45,167 nt of DNA from Stentor roeselii (Eukaryota > Ciliophora > Heterotrichea > Heterotrichida > Stentoridae). The notes beneath the pieces are model-generated. The model had not been told where the DNA came from. It did not search any database and saw only the letters and a list, made by a program, of their open reading frames with translations. The translations under genes and the position numbers were made by a program. Shown here piece after piece: positions 1 through 7,952 of this stretch (positions are counted from its first letter, which is position 1; each line of letters starts with the position of its first letter). Location: positions 1 to 45,167 of the forward strand of contig RSEH01000331.1 in the NCBI GenBank assembly GCA_006503475.1. The letters run 5' to 3'.

Positions 1-1479
1 TGATTCATTGTTTTTTCTTGACAAGTACATTTGAAGACTTTTTTTTCCGACGTCACCCTGGACATTTTTATTATAATCGAATAATTATACATTTTTATAC
101 AGAGTAACGAAATCAAGTGCTTTCAAGATACTTTTCAATACTTAAAAACAAATTCACTGTAAAAATTCAATTTTTAAGTTTTTTTTCTTATCAAAGTAAA
201 TTTTATTCAAAATAATTGGTTCTACAGAGCCATAATGATAAACTATGTATTCAAAACATAAAAGTATCACTAAATAATTTCTCTCAAAAAAAAAAAACTA
301 AATCCTCTATTACTCTATAGTCAATCAAAACAACAAAAAAAACCATCATCATTCTTAGAATCACCATACAAATCTTTCTACTTACATTATTTTTACATCC
401 CTTTGATAAGTTTGCGAATATCATCATGATCAAGTAAATTTTCAAGTTTATTCTTCGTAATAAGGTTCATATTCTTATTCAAAAAAACCCAAGTGGGCTT
501 TATCAGGTCTAGCAAGCAAGCTCTATTGAATAGCCTTAAGTCTAGCAAGAAAAGTTACACTATTCGACTTAGGAGGTGGAATACTCGCTTCATTTCTCTT
601 CATTTTCCAATTCTCAATTTTTTCCTTAACCCTAGCACGATCTCTAAACCGATAATTTTTACTAAGATCATCATCAGTTATCCTAAAGTCTTTCTTTTTA
701 AGACTAAAAGCAAGTCCAAAGCCCTTTAATCTAAGACTATAGTTTGAAGGATTTTAACATTTCAACAACATCAAAAGTCTTTTCCTTTTCTCCTAAGCGA
801 CAATTTTTGATTTAAGAACAAATCATACTGATCATTGTAAAAAGCCTCTTCCATCAAAGATAAAAGTCAGGAAAGGTCATCACACGCTTACATTTAGTTG
901 ACTTCAAAAAAATATTCGATACTGGTTCAGTTGAATCTTATATTTTTCTTAAAAAGTGCTTAAAAGTTAGAAATCTGTGAAAACTTCATGAATTTGCTTA
1001 AGTTTAACTCTTACTGATGATCATTCAACTCGGAAAATGTTAAGTTTTGACCTACTTGCTTTACTTGTTTCAAGTAAAAATTTATTTCAAGCCTCGGAAT
1101 TTTTTGGAAGGTTTTGAAGTTTTGGATTGAATAGTCAATTGGATAAAGAACTGAAAAGTTTTCTGGAAGGGTTGAACGAAATATTGAACATTCTTGGATT
1201 CTTTTTTCGATCTGACTTTTTATTGAGAGTCTTGTAAAGGATTCTTTTATTGCCCATTCTTCTATTAGGTTGATGCATTCCAGGAATGAGATTTGATGGT
1301 TTTGAATGTTTTGTCTGGATGCGGTTAGATAAATAAATATCAAAAACCACAATCGCAGATATAAAAGATTAAGAAATCTTACTTAACTTAAACACTATTC
1401 TATAGTAAATACTTTAAACAGCTATATATAAATAATCCAAAAGAAAAAATATGTTCTTAAATATATATAATTCTATAAA
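1..1479. other. Gene-poor AT-rich left end
   Basis: No convincing gene is visible. The two longest open frames (493-729 plus, 1011-1352 minus) have no ATG start and show no recognisable domain. The minus frame begins with a short hydrophobic run and could be a relic of a small secreted protein, but no start or 15-nt intron rescues it. No telomeric repeat is seen at the left edge. Confidence 0.5.
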
Positions 1480-2295
1480 ATGAATTCCTTTATATCGCTA
1501 CTTCTTGCTTTAGGGACAGCAACTAGTACCAAGGAATATTGTTTACAGTCGGATAGTCAGCAGCATGAATTATCTCTGGAAGACCAATCAAAACATATTT
1601 GGCTTGCCTGTTATTTGTTATCCTATAAATTCCTAGAGTCAGAAAAGGGTGAAATAGAAAAGATATCAAAAGAACTTGGCACAGATTTCAAACCAACAGG
1701 AATAAAATTAGCAATTGAGTTTATCCAAAGTTGCGAAAATACTCTGAGTGCTGATGAGTCTGAGATGCTTTTGAAAAATTCAGAAGATTCTGATTTAATT
1801 TCAAGTCTAAAGACAAAAATATATCACATAAGAAAAGAAAATATAAAAAAACACGGAATTTCCTTAAGTGAAGACCAAAAAATCATTTTAGAAAAAATTA
1901 AAAAAACATCAAAAGAATTCAAAAGTTTATTAGAGGATTTCAATAAGAATTTGCATCAATTACAACCCTCAAATACGGTGAGTGTATCAGGTGGTAATAT
2001 AAACCAAAAATCAATCGAGAATAATGAAGGGGGTGATTGGAGTTTTTACTTTAAAATTTTATCTTCTTTGGGTCTCATTGGAATGCTTATGTCTGGACTT
2101 TTTATGTTTGCAGGCTTCGGAACTGCTGGAATTTATGCCGGATCATTTGCAGCCTATTGGCAAGCATATACAGGAAATGTTGCAGCTGGAAGTCTCTTTT
2201 CTATACTGCAATCTTTAGGAATGAAAGGAATATTTTGGAAAGTCTTCATTGTGTCTTTTACATCTGCTAGTACTGGCTATTCTGAATGGCTTTAG
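1480..2295 (+). CDS. Putative secreted/membrane protein with ISG12 (IFI6/IFI27)-like C-terminus
   Basis: This 271-residue protein starts with a hydrophobic segment (residues 1-15) that looks like a signal peptide. A polar, lysine- and glutamate-rich helical middle follows, and the C-terminal 75 residues are hydrophobic and rich in Gly and Ala. From about residue 212 the pattern GFGTAGIYAGSFAAYW, then NVAAGSLFSILQSLGMKGI, matches the IFI6/IFI27 (ISG12, Pfam Ifi-6-16) family. Members of that family are small membrane proteins of mitochondria or ER, linked in animals to innate responses and apoptosis. In this protein the domain ends a longer polypeptide with a charged N-terminal half, unlike the roughly 100-residue animal forms. 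The ATG lies in AT-rich sequence and no intron is needed. It has no close coding neighbour. Family assignment rests on motif resemblance only; the cellular role is unknown. Confidence 0.7.
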   Translation: MNSFISLLLALGTATSTKEYCLQSDSQQHELSLEDQSKHIWLACYLLSYKFLESEKGEIEKISKELGTDFKPTGIKLAIEFIQSCENTLSADESEMLLKNSEDSDLISSLKTKIYHIRKENIKKHGISLSEDQKIILEKIKKTSKEFKSLLEDFNKNLHQLQPSNTVSVSGGNINQKSIENNEGGDWSFYFKILSSLGLIGMLMSGLFMFAGFGTAGIYAGSFAAYWQAYTGNVAAGSLFSILQSLGMKGIFWKVFIVSFTSASTGYSEWL

Positions 2296-3057
2296 GATAA
2301 TAATATTTCAAATTAGAGATAATTCTATTGTTTTATTTCATTAACTTTCAATCAGATAGATTTTGATGGGCATTCAAATATTTTTAATTGATGATGATGT
2401 ATGATCTGAGCAACCTATTAATTTAGAAATTAATGGGCGTATCATCTATATAAATAATGAAATATTTTCTAGTCCTTAGTTATATTTATAGAAAAAAATT
2501 AAAAATCTAAAAACACTATATAAATAATGAAATATTTTCTAGTCCTTAGTTATATTTATAGAACAAAACTTAAAAATCTAAAACACTATATAAGTAAAGA
2601 TAAATTTAATTAATGGTAGTTTTGGAGAATATAAAATCATCTCTCCTGATCCTATAAGGAAATTATTATCATTTAATAGATCCTTTGTAAAGTGGAGTGT
2701 TTAAAAACTTACTGTTAATTACTTTTAGAGATAGTGAGATATAGATAAACTTTAATATTAATAAAAGTTGATACGATTTTCAAACATTATTATAATAAAA
2801 CATGATAAATTTCGATTCTATTTTAGAATATTAAATACTTGAATAATAATGTGACAGATAATTTTTTTTAAAACGATTCCAGACATTTTAAATCATATTT
2901 ACAAAATCTTAACAAGAAAATAATCTACGTGAATAGAAAAATCTAACTTATGTTATCTATATATTTAGAAGAAAAATTAATTAGCATAAACTATTATTTT
3001 AAGGGTATTTAATAGAAAAGTTCAGTCATTTCCCCAGCTGAGGAGAAGGCAAAACAT
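2296..3057. other. Non-coding or decayed stretch with one short relic
   Basis: No intact gene is seen. Around 2376-2400 the plus strand reads IFLIDDDV followed by a stop, which resembles the Walker B strand (FLIDEYD) of AAA-ATPase-like proteins. It could be the 5' part of the decayed gene that is clear from 3058. A 70-bp direct repeat also lies here. Confidence 0.4.
2446..2585. repeat. 70-bp direct repeat, two copies
   Basis: Two head-to-tail copies begin with CTATATAAATAATG at 2446 and CTATATAAATAATG at 2516, and the start of a third (CTATATAAG) sits at 2586. The copies differ by a few A-tract changes. No coding role is apparent. Confidence 0.85.
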
Positions 3058-3664
3058 TTTAGGTTCACTGAAACCGAAGTTTAACATTTGATTAAACAAG
3101 TGAAACAAATTTCAAAGATTAAGCTCAATGAAAATGAAATAAAAGAAAATTATCTGCGTTCTATAATGGATATAGAAATCAAGAGAATTTGGTTTATAAT
3201 CCTTGCTCTGTTATGAATTGTATGCATCATCTTGATTATGAAATAAAACCGGCTTATAAAAATTATGGGGTGAACAAAGGCAGTCCCGCTGTGCTCATCA
3301 AGGCAGTTTAGGAACATAAGAACTTAAAGAAATCGAAGAAAACCAAATAAATGAACTGAAGAAAAATACAACTAAAATAGAACCTAAAGAAGAAAATAAA
3401 ATTGAAATAAAAGCAGAAAATTTAATAGAAACGTTAATCAAAACAAGAAAAGTTAAATTCACCTCTGATAATGGAACTGATTTTGATAAATTAATACTGA
3501 CCAAGTGCTATTATTGACTCTTATGCTAGATGAGGTATATCACTTCAGCTGATGAAGAAGGAGTATTTCAAATCCCAAATACTGAACTGAGACATCAATT
3601 CTTTGGCTCCATATTTGATACTTGGTTAATAAAGAAGAAAAATCCTTATGAGAGAAACTATTGA
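3058..3664 (+). pseudogene. Decayed AAA-ATPase-like / PD-(D/E)XK family gene
   Basis: Three frames together give the ordered motifs of the AAA-ATPase-like family (Pfam AAA-ATPase_like, usually followed by the PDDEXK_9/DUF1703 nuclease-like domain). FRFTETEV is encoded at 3058-3081 and ends in a stop. LVYNPCSVMNCM then KNYGVNKGSPAVLI lie at 3177-3311, in another frame. 3323-3664 reads NLIETLIKTRKV, then YITSADEEGVFQIPNTELRH, through internal TGA (3515) and TAG (3527) stops. In intact members these correspond to FGFTxxEV, YNPWSxxxFL, YWVNTGSxxxL and GYLTxxxxxxxxxIPNxEV. The Walker A region and the C-terminal nuclease domain are not found. Stops and frameshifts make it non-functional. The order and spacing of motifs make chance unlikely, but the assignment is by eye. 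Confidence 0.65.
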
Positions 3665-3832
3665 TAAAAATAAATTCAAAGATCCATAAATCTTTATAAA
3701 ACTACTTCAAGCAATAATTCTTGATTATGTTAAAGACTATCATAAAATCTTCAAAGTACAGCCACACCAAATATACCTAGATATCCTTTTATCATTCTTA
3801 TAATTAACCTTATTGACAAAAAACATCCAATA

Positions 3833-4351
3833 ATGATTAAAATGGAACTTGATGATACTACCATGATCTGTAAAATCTGCTTCGAAGGTCAAACCTCCAA
3901 ATCCCGTCTGATAAGCGCATGCAAATGTAAAGGAACAGGAAAATGGGTGCACGAGTCCTGCTTAAAATCATGGCTTTTACAGCAGCCTTCCGAAACCATT
4001 CACAAATGCGAGGTCTGTCTCTTCAAATACAAAACAGACCAGTCCTCATCCCTTCTTCTAAAATTCAAGTCAAACCCAAGACTTCTAAAAGTTATTCTAA
4101 TTCTACTTCCACTTCTCGGTCTCTCCCTTTACACTTTTTTCCTAGTCTGCGAAAGAGACTACAAAGTGCTTCAAAAGAACCTGGCTCTTTACATCTGCGT
4201 ATTTATCCTTGTAAGTATTTTCGTGCTTTGCGTTTTTTCCATTATCGCTGATTCCTTATATCAGATTCTTCAGTCAAAAATCAGAGAATTCACGATTTTT
4301 CCAATATCTGAAGACTTCAGCAACCTTTCCTCAACAACAGTCCAAACTTAA
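3833..4351 (+). CDS. RING-CH (MARCH-type) membrane E3 ubiquitin ligase
   Basis: A 172-residue protein with an N-terminal RING variant: CKIC at about residues 13-16, then CKCKGTGKWVHESCLKSW and CEVC near residue 60. This is the C4HC3 RING-CH spacing of MARCH ligases, including the conserved Trp after the HxxC. Two hydrophobic segments follow at about 85-105 and 118-142, the usual MARCH membrane hairpin. The family transfers ubiquitin to membrane proteins at endosomes, ER or plasma membrane. The start could be 3833 or the ATG at 3842. The stop is 10 bp before the next gene on the same strand, which also encodes a cysteine-rich, probably membrane-anchored protein. Confidence 0.88.
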   Translation: MIKMELDDTTMICKICFEGQTSKSRLISACKCKGTGKWVHESCLKSWLLQQPSETIHKCEVCLFKYKTDQSSSLLLKFKSNPRLLKVILILLPLLGLSLYTFFLVCERDYKVLQKNLALYICVFILVSIFVLCVFSIIADSLYQILQSKIREFTIFPISEDFSNLSSTTVQT

Positions 4352-4361
4352 TAATTAATTA

Positions 4362-5483
4362 ATGGGAAACTGCTGCTCATACCTGAACTGCTGTGAAGGA
4401 AACGTCCAGGTGACAGACAGAAAAGAAAAAACCCTAAAAAAGCCAAGAACTCTTTCAATAATGCGAAAAGAGTCAAGTGAAAACCTTCAATACTTCCAAA
4501 AAAGGACACCTTCAGTTATCCTAGACTCAGAAGACTATTCAGAAAACGCGAAAAAATCCTTAACAATCAACATAAACTACTGCAAATGTGGAGGAAGGCT
4601 TCATTTCAGTCAAAGTCTCGCCATTCTTCCCTGGATCCACGATCAAAAATGCGAGACTTGCAAAAGAATTTCATTTTCCTCTTTTTTCATCTGCGACAAA
4701 TGCACTTGCCTGATGTGCAGCTTCTGCGCAAAGGTCTTCGGGTATAAATTTTCCGTTGTTTACTGCCTGAACAACCATCGACTGACCCTTGAGCCCAACC
4801 GAGTTGCAGAGCTTTTCGAGCAGGGCAGTCAGAAGAGTTTTACCTGTGAAGACTGCAAACAACAGAAAATTGAACCGAGCTGGACTTGCAAGTCTTGCAA
4901 CTTCGACCTCTGCCTTCAATGTGGGCGACTTTCAGGACTGGACATGGCGAAGATCGAGCTTCAATGTTTTCAAAACCACGACTTGAAGTTCAAAGTCCTG
5001 GAATCAGCTGAATCGAAAACACTTCAGTGCTCAGAATGTTTCAAATCAGGGTGCAGGGAAAGACTCTTATGTGAAGAATGCGAATTTTCTTATTGTTTCC
5101 TTTGCGCAGTGTTTAAACTTTCTATTATTTTCGACATGATCCGATGTGGCAAAAGACATCAAATGTCAGTCGTTCACTTAAAACAAATGAAAAAACTACA
5201 GACGTGGATCACTTGTTTGAACTGCAGTCTGGCGACATTAAAGCTCGCTTATCACTGCTCAGAATGCGCAATCGCACTTTGCCTGAACTGCCATTCACAG
5301 CTGGTGCACTTGAAGTTAAAAAACTCTTCAAAGCGATGTCAGTGCAGCAGGAGACTCGAGGTGGTTTTAAACCCGTCTCAAGAAACCATCTGCAAAATAT
5401 GCTCTGAGCCGATCGACTCGTCTTTTTTCGAGTGTTTTTCATGCAGGTCGTTTATTTGTCTGACCTGCGTGGAACTTATCTAA
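4362..5483 (+). CDS. Lipid-anchored protein with five Cys-rich zinc modules
   Basis: A 373-residue protein beginning MGNCCSYLNCC: Gly2 with nearby cysteines fits N-myristoylation plus palmitoylation. After a polar linker come five tandem modules of roughly 60 residues. Each has a leading C-x2/3-(H/R/G) motif (CKCGGRLHF, CLNNHRLTL, CFQNHDLKF, CGKRHQMSV, CQCSRRLEV), then C-x2-C, C-x2-C and C-x2-C groups such as CEDCKQQ and CKSCNFDLCLQC. The layout resembles C1/DC1 or ZZ zinc fingers, but I cannot assign a named family. Each module probably binds two zinc ions (inference). It may serve as a membrane-tethered protein-binding platform. The stop is 19 bp from the convergent stop of the RING membrane gene. 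Confidence 0.8.
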   Translation: MGNCCSYLNCCEGNVQVTDRKEKTLKKPRTLSIMRKESSENLQYFQKRTPSVILDSEDYSENAKKSLTININYCKCGGRLHFSQSLAILPWIHDQKCETCKRISFSSFFICDKCTCLMCSFCAKVFGYKFSVVYCLNNHRLTLEPNRVAELFEQGSQKSFTCEDCKQQKIEPSWTCKSCNFDLCLQCGRLSGLDMAKIELQCFQNHDLKFKVLESAESKTLQCSECFKSGCRERLLCEECEFSYCFLCAVFKLSIIFDMIRCGKRHQMSVVHLKQMKKLQTWITCLNCSLATLKLAYHCSECAIALCLNCHSQLVHLKLKNSSKRCQCSRRLEVVLNPSQETICKICSEPIDSSFFECFSCRSFICLTCVELI

Positions 5484-5502
5484 TAAAACTATAATTAACA
5501 AC

Positions 5503-6927
5503 CTACTCTTGGTCGTAAACCGCACGAGTCGAAGTGTTGACTTTAAAAAGCCTGCCTCCTTGTTTTTCTATTTGCAAGACTTGTGAAATGCTTCCTCTGC
5601 ATAAGTGACAGTGACCGACGGATTTCCACATTTCTAAACTGCATTCATAACAGATCCCGCCGTGACCGCATTCCATTACAACTGCGTTGCAAAGCTTTTC
5701 ACAGCACATTTCGCAGATTTTGTCTATCGCGTCTTTTGCTGTTGGACTGAAAATCTCGAGTTTTGAAGGATTGCTTGAATGTCTTTTGTGCTGAGAGATT
5801 GTTTCGTCGTTGTTTGTCTTTAAACTTAAAGTTCTTTTTTGGTACTTAGCCTTGGGAGTCTCGGCGGGTTTGAAGTAAGAACTGGAAATTCGCATTAGAA
5901 CTCTTGGAGCTTTTTTTATTGTTTTCGATATTCGGGATTGGAAACGAACGCGACGTGTCACGCTTTGAACGGGCAGTGGTATGTCCATGCTTTCTAAGTC
6001 ATTATCTGTAAAGAAGAACTTCCACCATTCCGAGATTCTTTTCAGAAAAACTTGGGTGAAGATGGTAAAAAGTGACAGGTATATAATTGGAGTCAGACAG
6101 TAAAGCTGCTTCACAAACGGCGACATCTCCGTCTTCGCTTCACCCGGCTTGGAAGGTGCTTCCGATGAAATTCTCAGAACCAGAGTCAAAAGAGTTAGCC
6201 CAGCTCCGAACCCACTAAAAAGCAGCCAAAACGAAATCAAGAACTCACTAGTTGAAATCTCTTCACTAGCCCAAGACAGAAACGAGCCTAAAACAAACAA
6301 CACAAGTCCAATGACAGTAACTCCACAGAAGCAGAGTCCAATATAAACAGGCCATAAAATACCTGAAGGTTCAAAAACGACGTAATTTTCAATCTGCAAG
6401 CAGAAGTTCAAAACAGTCAACATGAATAAAAACTGACTGATAGTGACTATCTAAGTAAAAATTACCAGCCACATCAAATACTTGCATTCTTCTGTATTTG
6501 AAGACTTGCTTAAAAACTGGTTCAAAAAGGCCAAAGCCAGAGGAATCACCAGGAACAACGAGTTGAAACATTTGAAAATATGATGAACTAATATCATCGA
6601 TTTAAACGTCAGGCTGAAGACTTGATGAGCCAGGTCTTTGGAGAAAATTAGCTGCCAGACTGATTTGCTGCCTTTAAAGTAAAAAATCGAGAAAATCACT
6701 TGAAAGTCCACTAGGAACAAAGGAATCAGTGAGTAGTCAAAATCAATCGACACAAAAGAACTGATCTGAAGAATGATGAAGAAAAGACAAAAGCCCGCAG
6801 CTCTTCTTATGATCACTTTCAGTTCTTTCTCGTAATTCGCAATGTTTTCGTCTTCTCGACTTGAGTCCTGTGATGACTGAGTCGATCTTCTAGGAGTTGT
6901 TTCGTCGACTTCTGTGATTGTGTTCAT
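5503..6927 (-). CDS. Multi-pass membrane RING finger protein (one 15-nt intron)
   Basis: Removing the 15-nt intron at 6451-6465 joins two open segments into 469 residues. A polar N-terminus is followed by several hydrophobic helices (about residues 45-60, 65-85, 115-135, 183-210, 222-245 and 272-292). A basic Ser-rich linker leads to a C-terminal RING-HC finger at about 400-438: CEMC, CNAVVMECGHGGICYEC, CHLC. This gives C3HC4 spacing, so it is a likely E3 ubiquitin ligase of an internal membrane. The RING comes after the membrane part, the reverse of the RING-CH gene nearby. The start codon is 25 bp from the divergent gene at 6953. Paralogues with this build occur in other protists, but I cannot name an orthologue. 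Confidence 0.85.
6451..6465 (-). other. 15-nt intron
   Basis: On the minus strand this reads GTAATTTTTACTTAG. It splits codons cleanly (phase 0) and carries an in-frame TAG as its last codon. Splicing joins KYLMWL to IVTISQF. Confidence 0.92.
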
Positions 6928-6952
6928 TTCTTTTAATTAATTGTGAAGCAAC

Positions 6953-7941
6953 ATGATCAAAACTATTGCTTTCGCTGTTGTTGGACTTTTCGGGATGAAT
7001 AAGTTGGCCTATCATCTGCTGTTGAAGTCACCTGCGAAGATACCGACTAAACTGGTGGGTTCAGGGAATTTCACTGTTTTAACACATAATCCTTTCGGTC
7101 ATTCCTGGACCTGCGCATTGTCTACAAGCGAGTTTAAAGTCAGTCCTGCTGTCAAACTCTTTCATTTGCAGGATTTGAAAATTTTACACCCTGGCTTCCC
7201 GGCTTGCTTCAGGCTCAGAGCTTGTCATGAGGCTATTAACTTGATACTTAATGAAAAAAAAGTAGCGGTAAGGGATTTTTAGAGAATTGAGTTGAATCTT
7301 ATGTCCCAGATTCTCTTGAATTTCTTTCAAAATTATAGCACTGGACTTGTTAGGGTCAATCTTTGGCAGGAAGTAAAAAAAAGCAGGATGTTGACTTTTT
7401 CATTACTTTTGCACCAGTTCCAGAAGTTTCCCCCCAAAAAACACAAGACATCAAGCCAGTCCACCTCTCAGTCGATCCAACCAATGACAAATCACTCTTA
7501 AAACTAGAAGAAATCGAGGGAAAATTACTATCAGGTAGAAACTTTTCAATATTTTTTCTTCAAAACGATAAAATCATAACTCCGGAATCAAATCACTTAT
7601 CCCTATCCTCAAAGGTGGTCTTCAACAGCATAGCAAGAGACTCAATGATAGTAATCTTCATTCAGAAACTACTCCAACCCGAAGAATTAGAAGTTTCCGA
7701 CCTTTCAAACTACTCAGGCGGGTTCATCATGACAAATTCCTTCGACCTTCACCCAGTGACATCATTGAAATGGAATTCAATTCAAACTAATTTCGAAACT
7801 TCAAAATCAATCCAAATCATTTCAACCCTTCAACAAAAACTAGTAATTCCCAAAAAGCAAACCCCAGGCTTCACAAGTCTCTGCGAAGATCGTTTCACTG
7901 AAGAAGCCTGGTTGGAAAACCTGCAAGACCTAGCCCTTTAA
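6953..7941 (+). CDS. Unknown protein, two tiny introns
   Basis: The exons 6953-7267, 7283-7372 and 7387-7941 give 319 residues. Intron 1 is a standard 15-nt GTA..AG intron. Intron 2 is apparently 14 nt; an alternative reading is one missing A in an A8 run, which would give either a 15-nt intron or an uninterrupted frame. The N-terminus MIKTIAFAVVGLFGM is hydrophobic and could be a signal anchor. The middle carries a Cys-containing stretch (SWTCALSTSEF, CFRLRACHEA). The C-terminal half is soluble-looking, with alternating strands and charged segments (FFITFAPVPEV, NFSIFFLQNDKI). No family is recognised. It starts 25 bp from the divergent RING gene and ends 11 bp from the convergent coiled-coil gene. 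Confidence 0.75.
7268..7282 (+). other. 15-nt intron
   Basis: GTAAGGGATTTTTAG, phase 0, ending with an in-frame TAG. Splicing joins EKKVA to RIELNLM and extends the frame. Confidence 0.9.
7373..7386 (+). other. Apparent 14-nt intron (or homopolymer deletion)
   Basis: GTAAAAAAAAGCAG between LWQE and DVDFFITF. Removing 14 nt restores the frame that runs to 7941. If the A8 run really had nine A's, the element would be an ordinary 15-nt intron. The frame with nine A's would also read through as EVKKKQDVDFF. Left unspliced, the frame reaches a stop near 7501. Confidence 0.6.
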
Positions 7942-7952
7942 AATTAATTACT

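Noticed and set aside
493-729. 78-residue open frame on the plus strand
   Set aside because: Starts with GTG, low complexity, no domain, and sits in a gene-poor AT-rich region.
1011-1352. 113-residue open frame on the minus strand with a hydrophobic start
   Set aside because: No ATG in frame after the upstream stop and no 15-nt intron that supplies one. It may be a relic, but cannot be supported.
3298-3504. 68-residue minus-strand frame
   Set aside because: It is the antisense of the decayed AAA-ATPase-like gene, whose plus-strand motifs explain the open frame.
7352-7366. Alternative 15-nt intron GTCAATCTTTGGCAG
   Set aside because: It begins GTC rather than GTA and does not restore the frame needed downstream.
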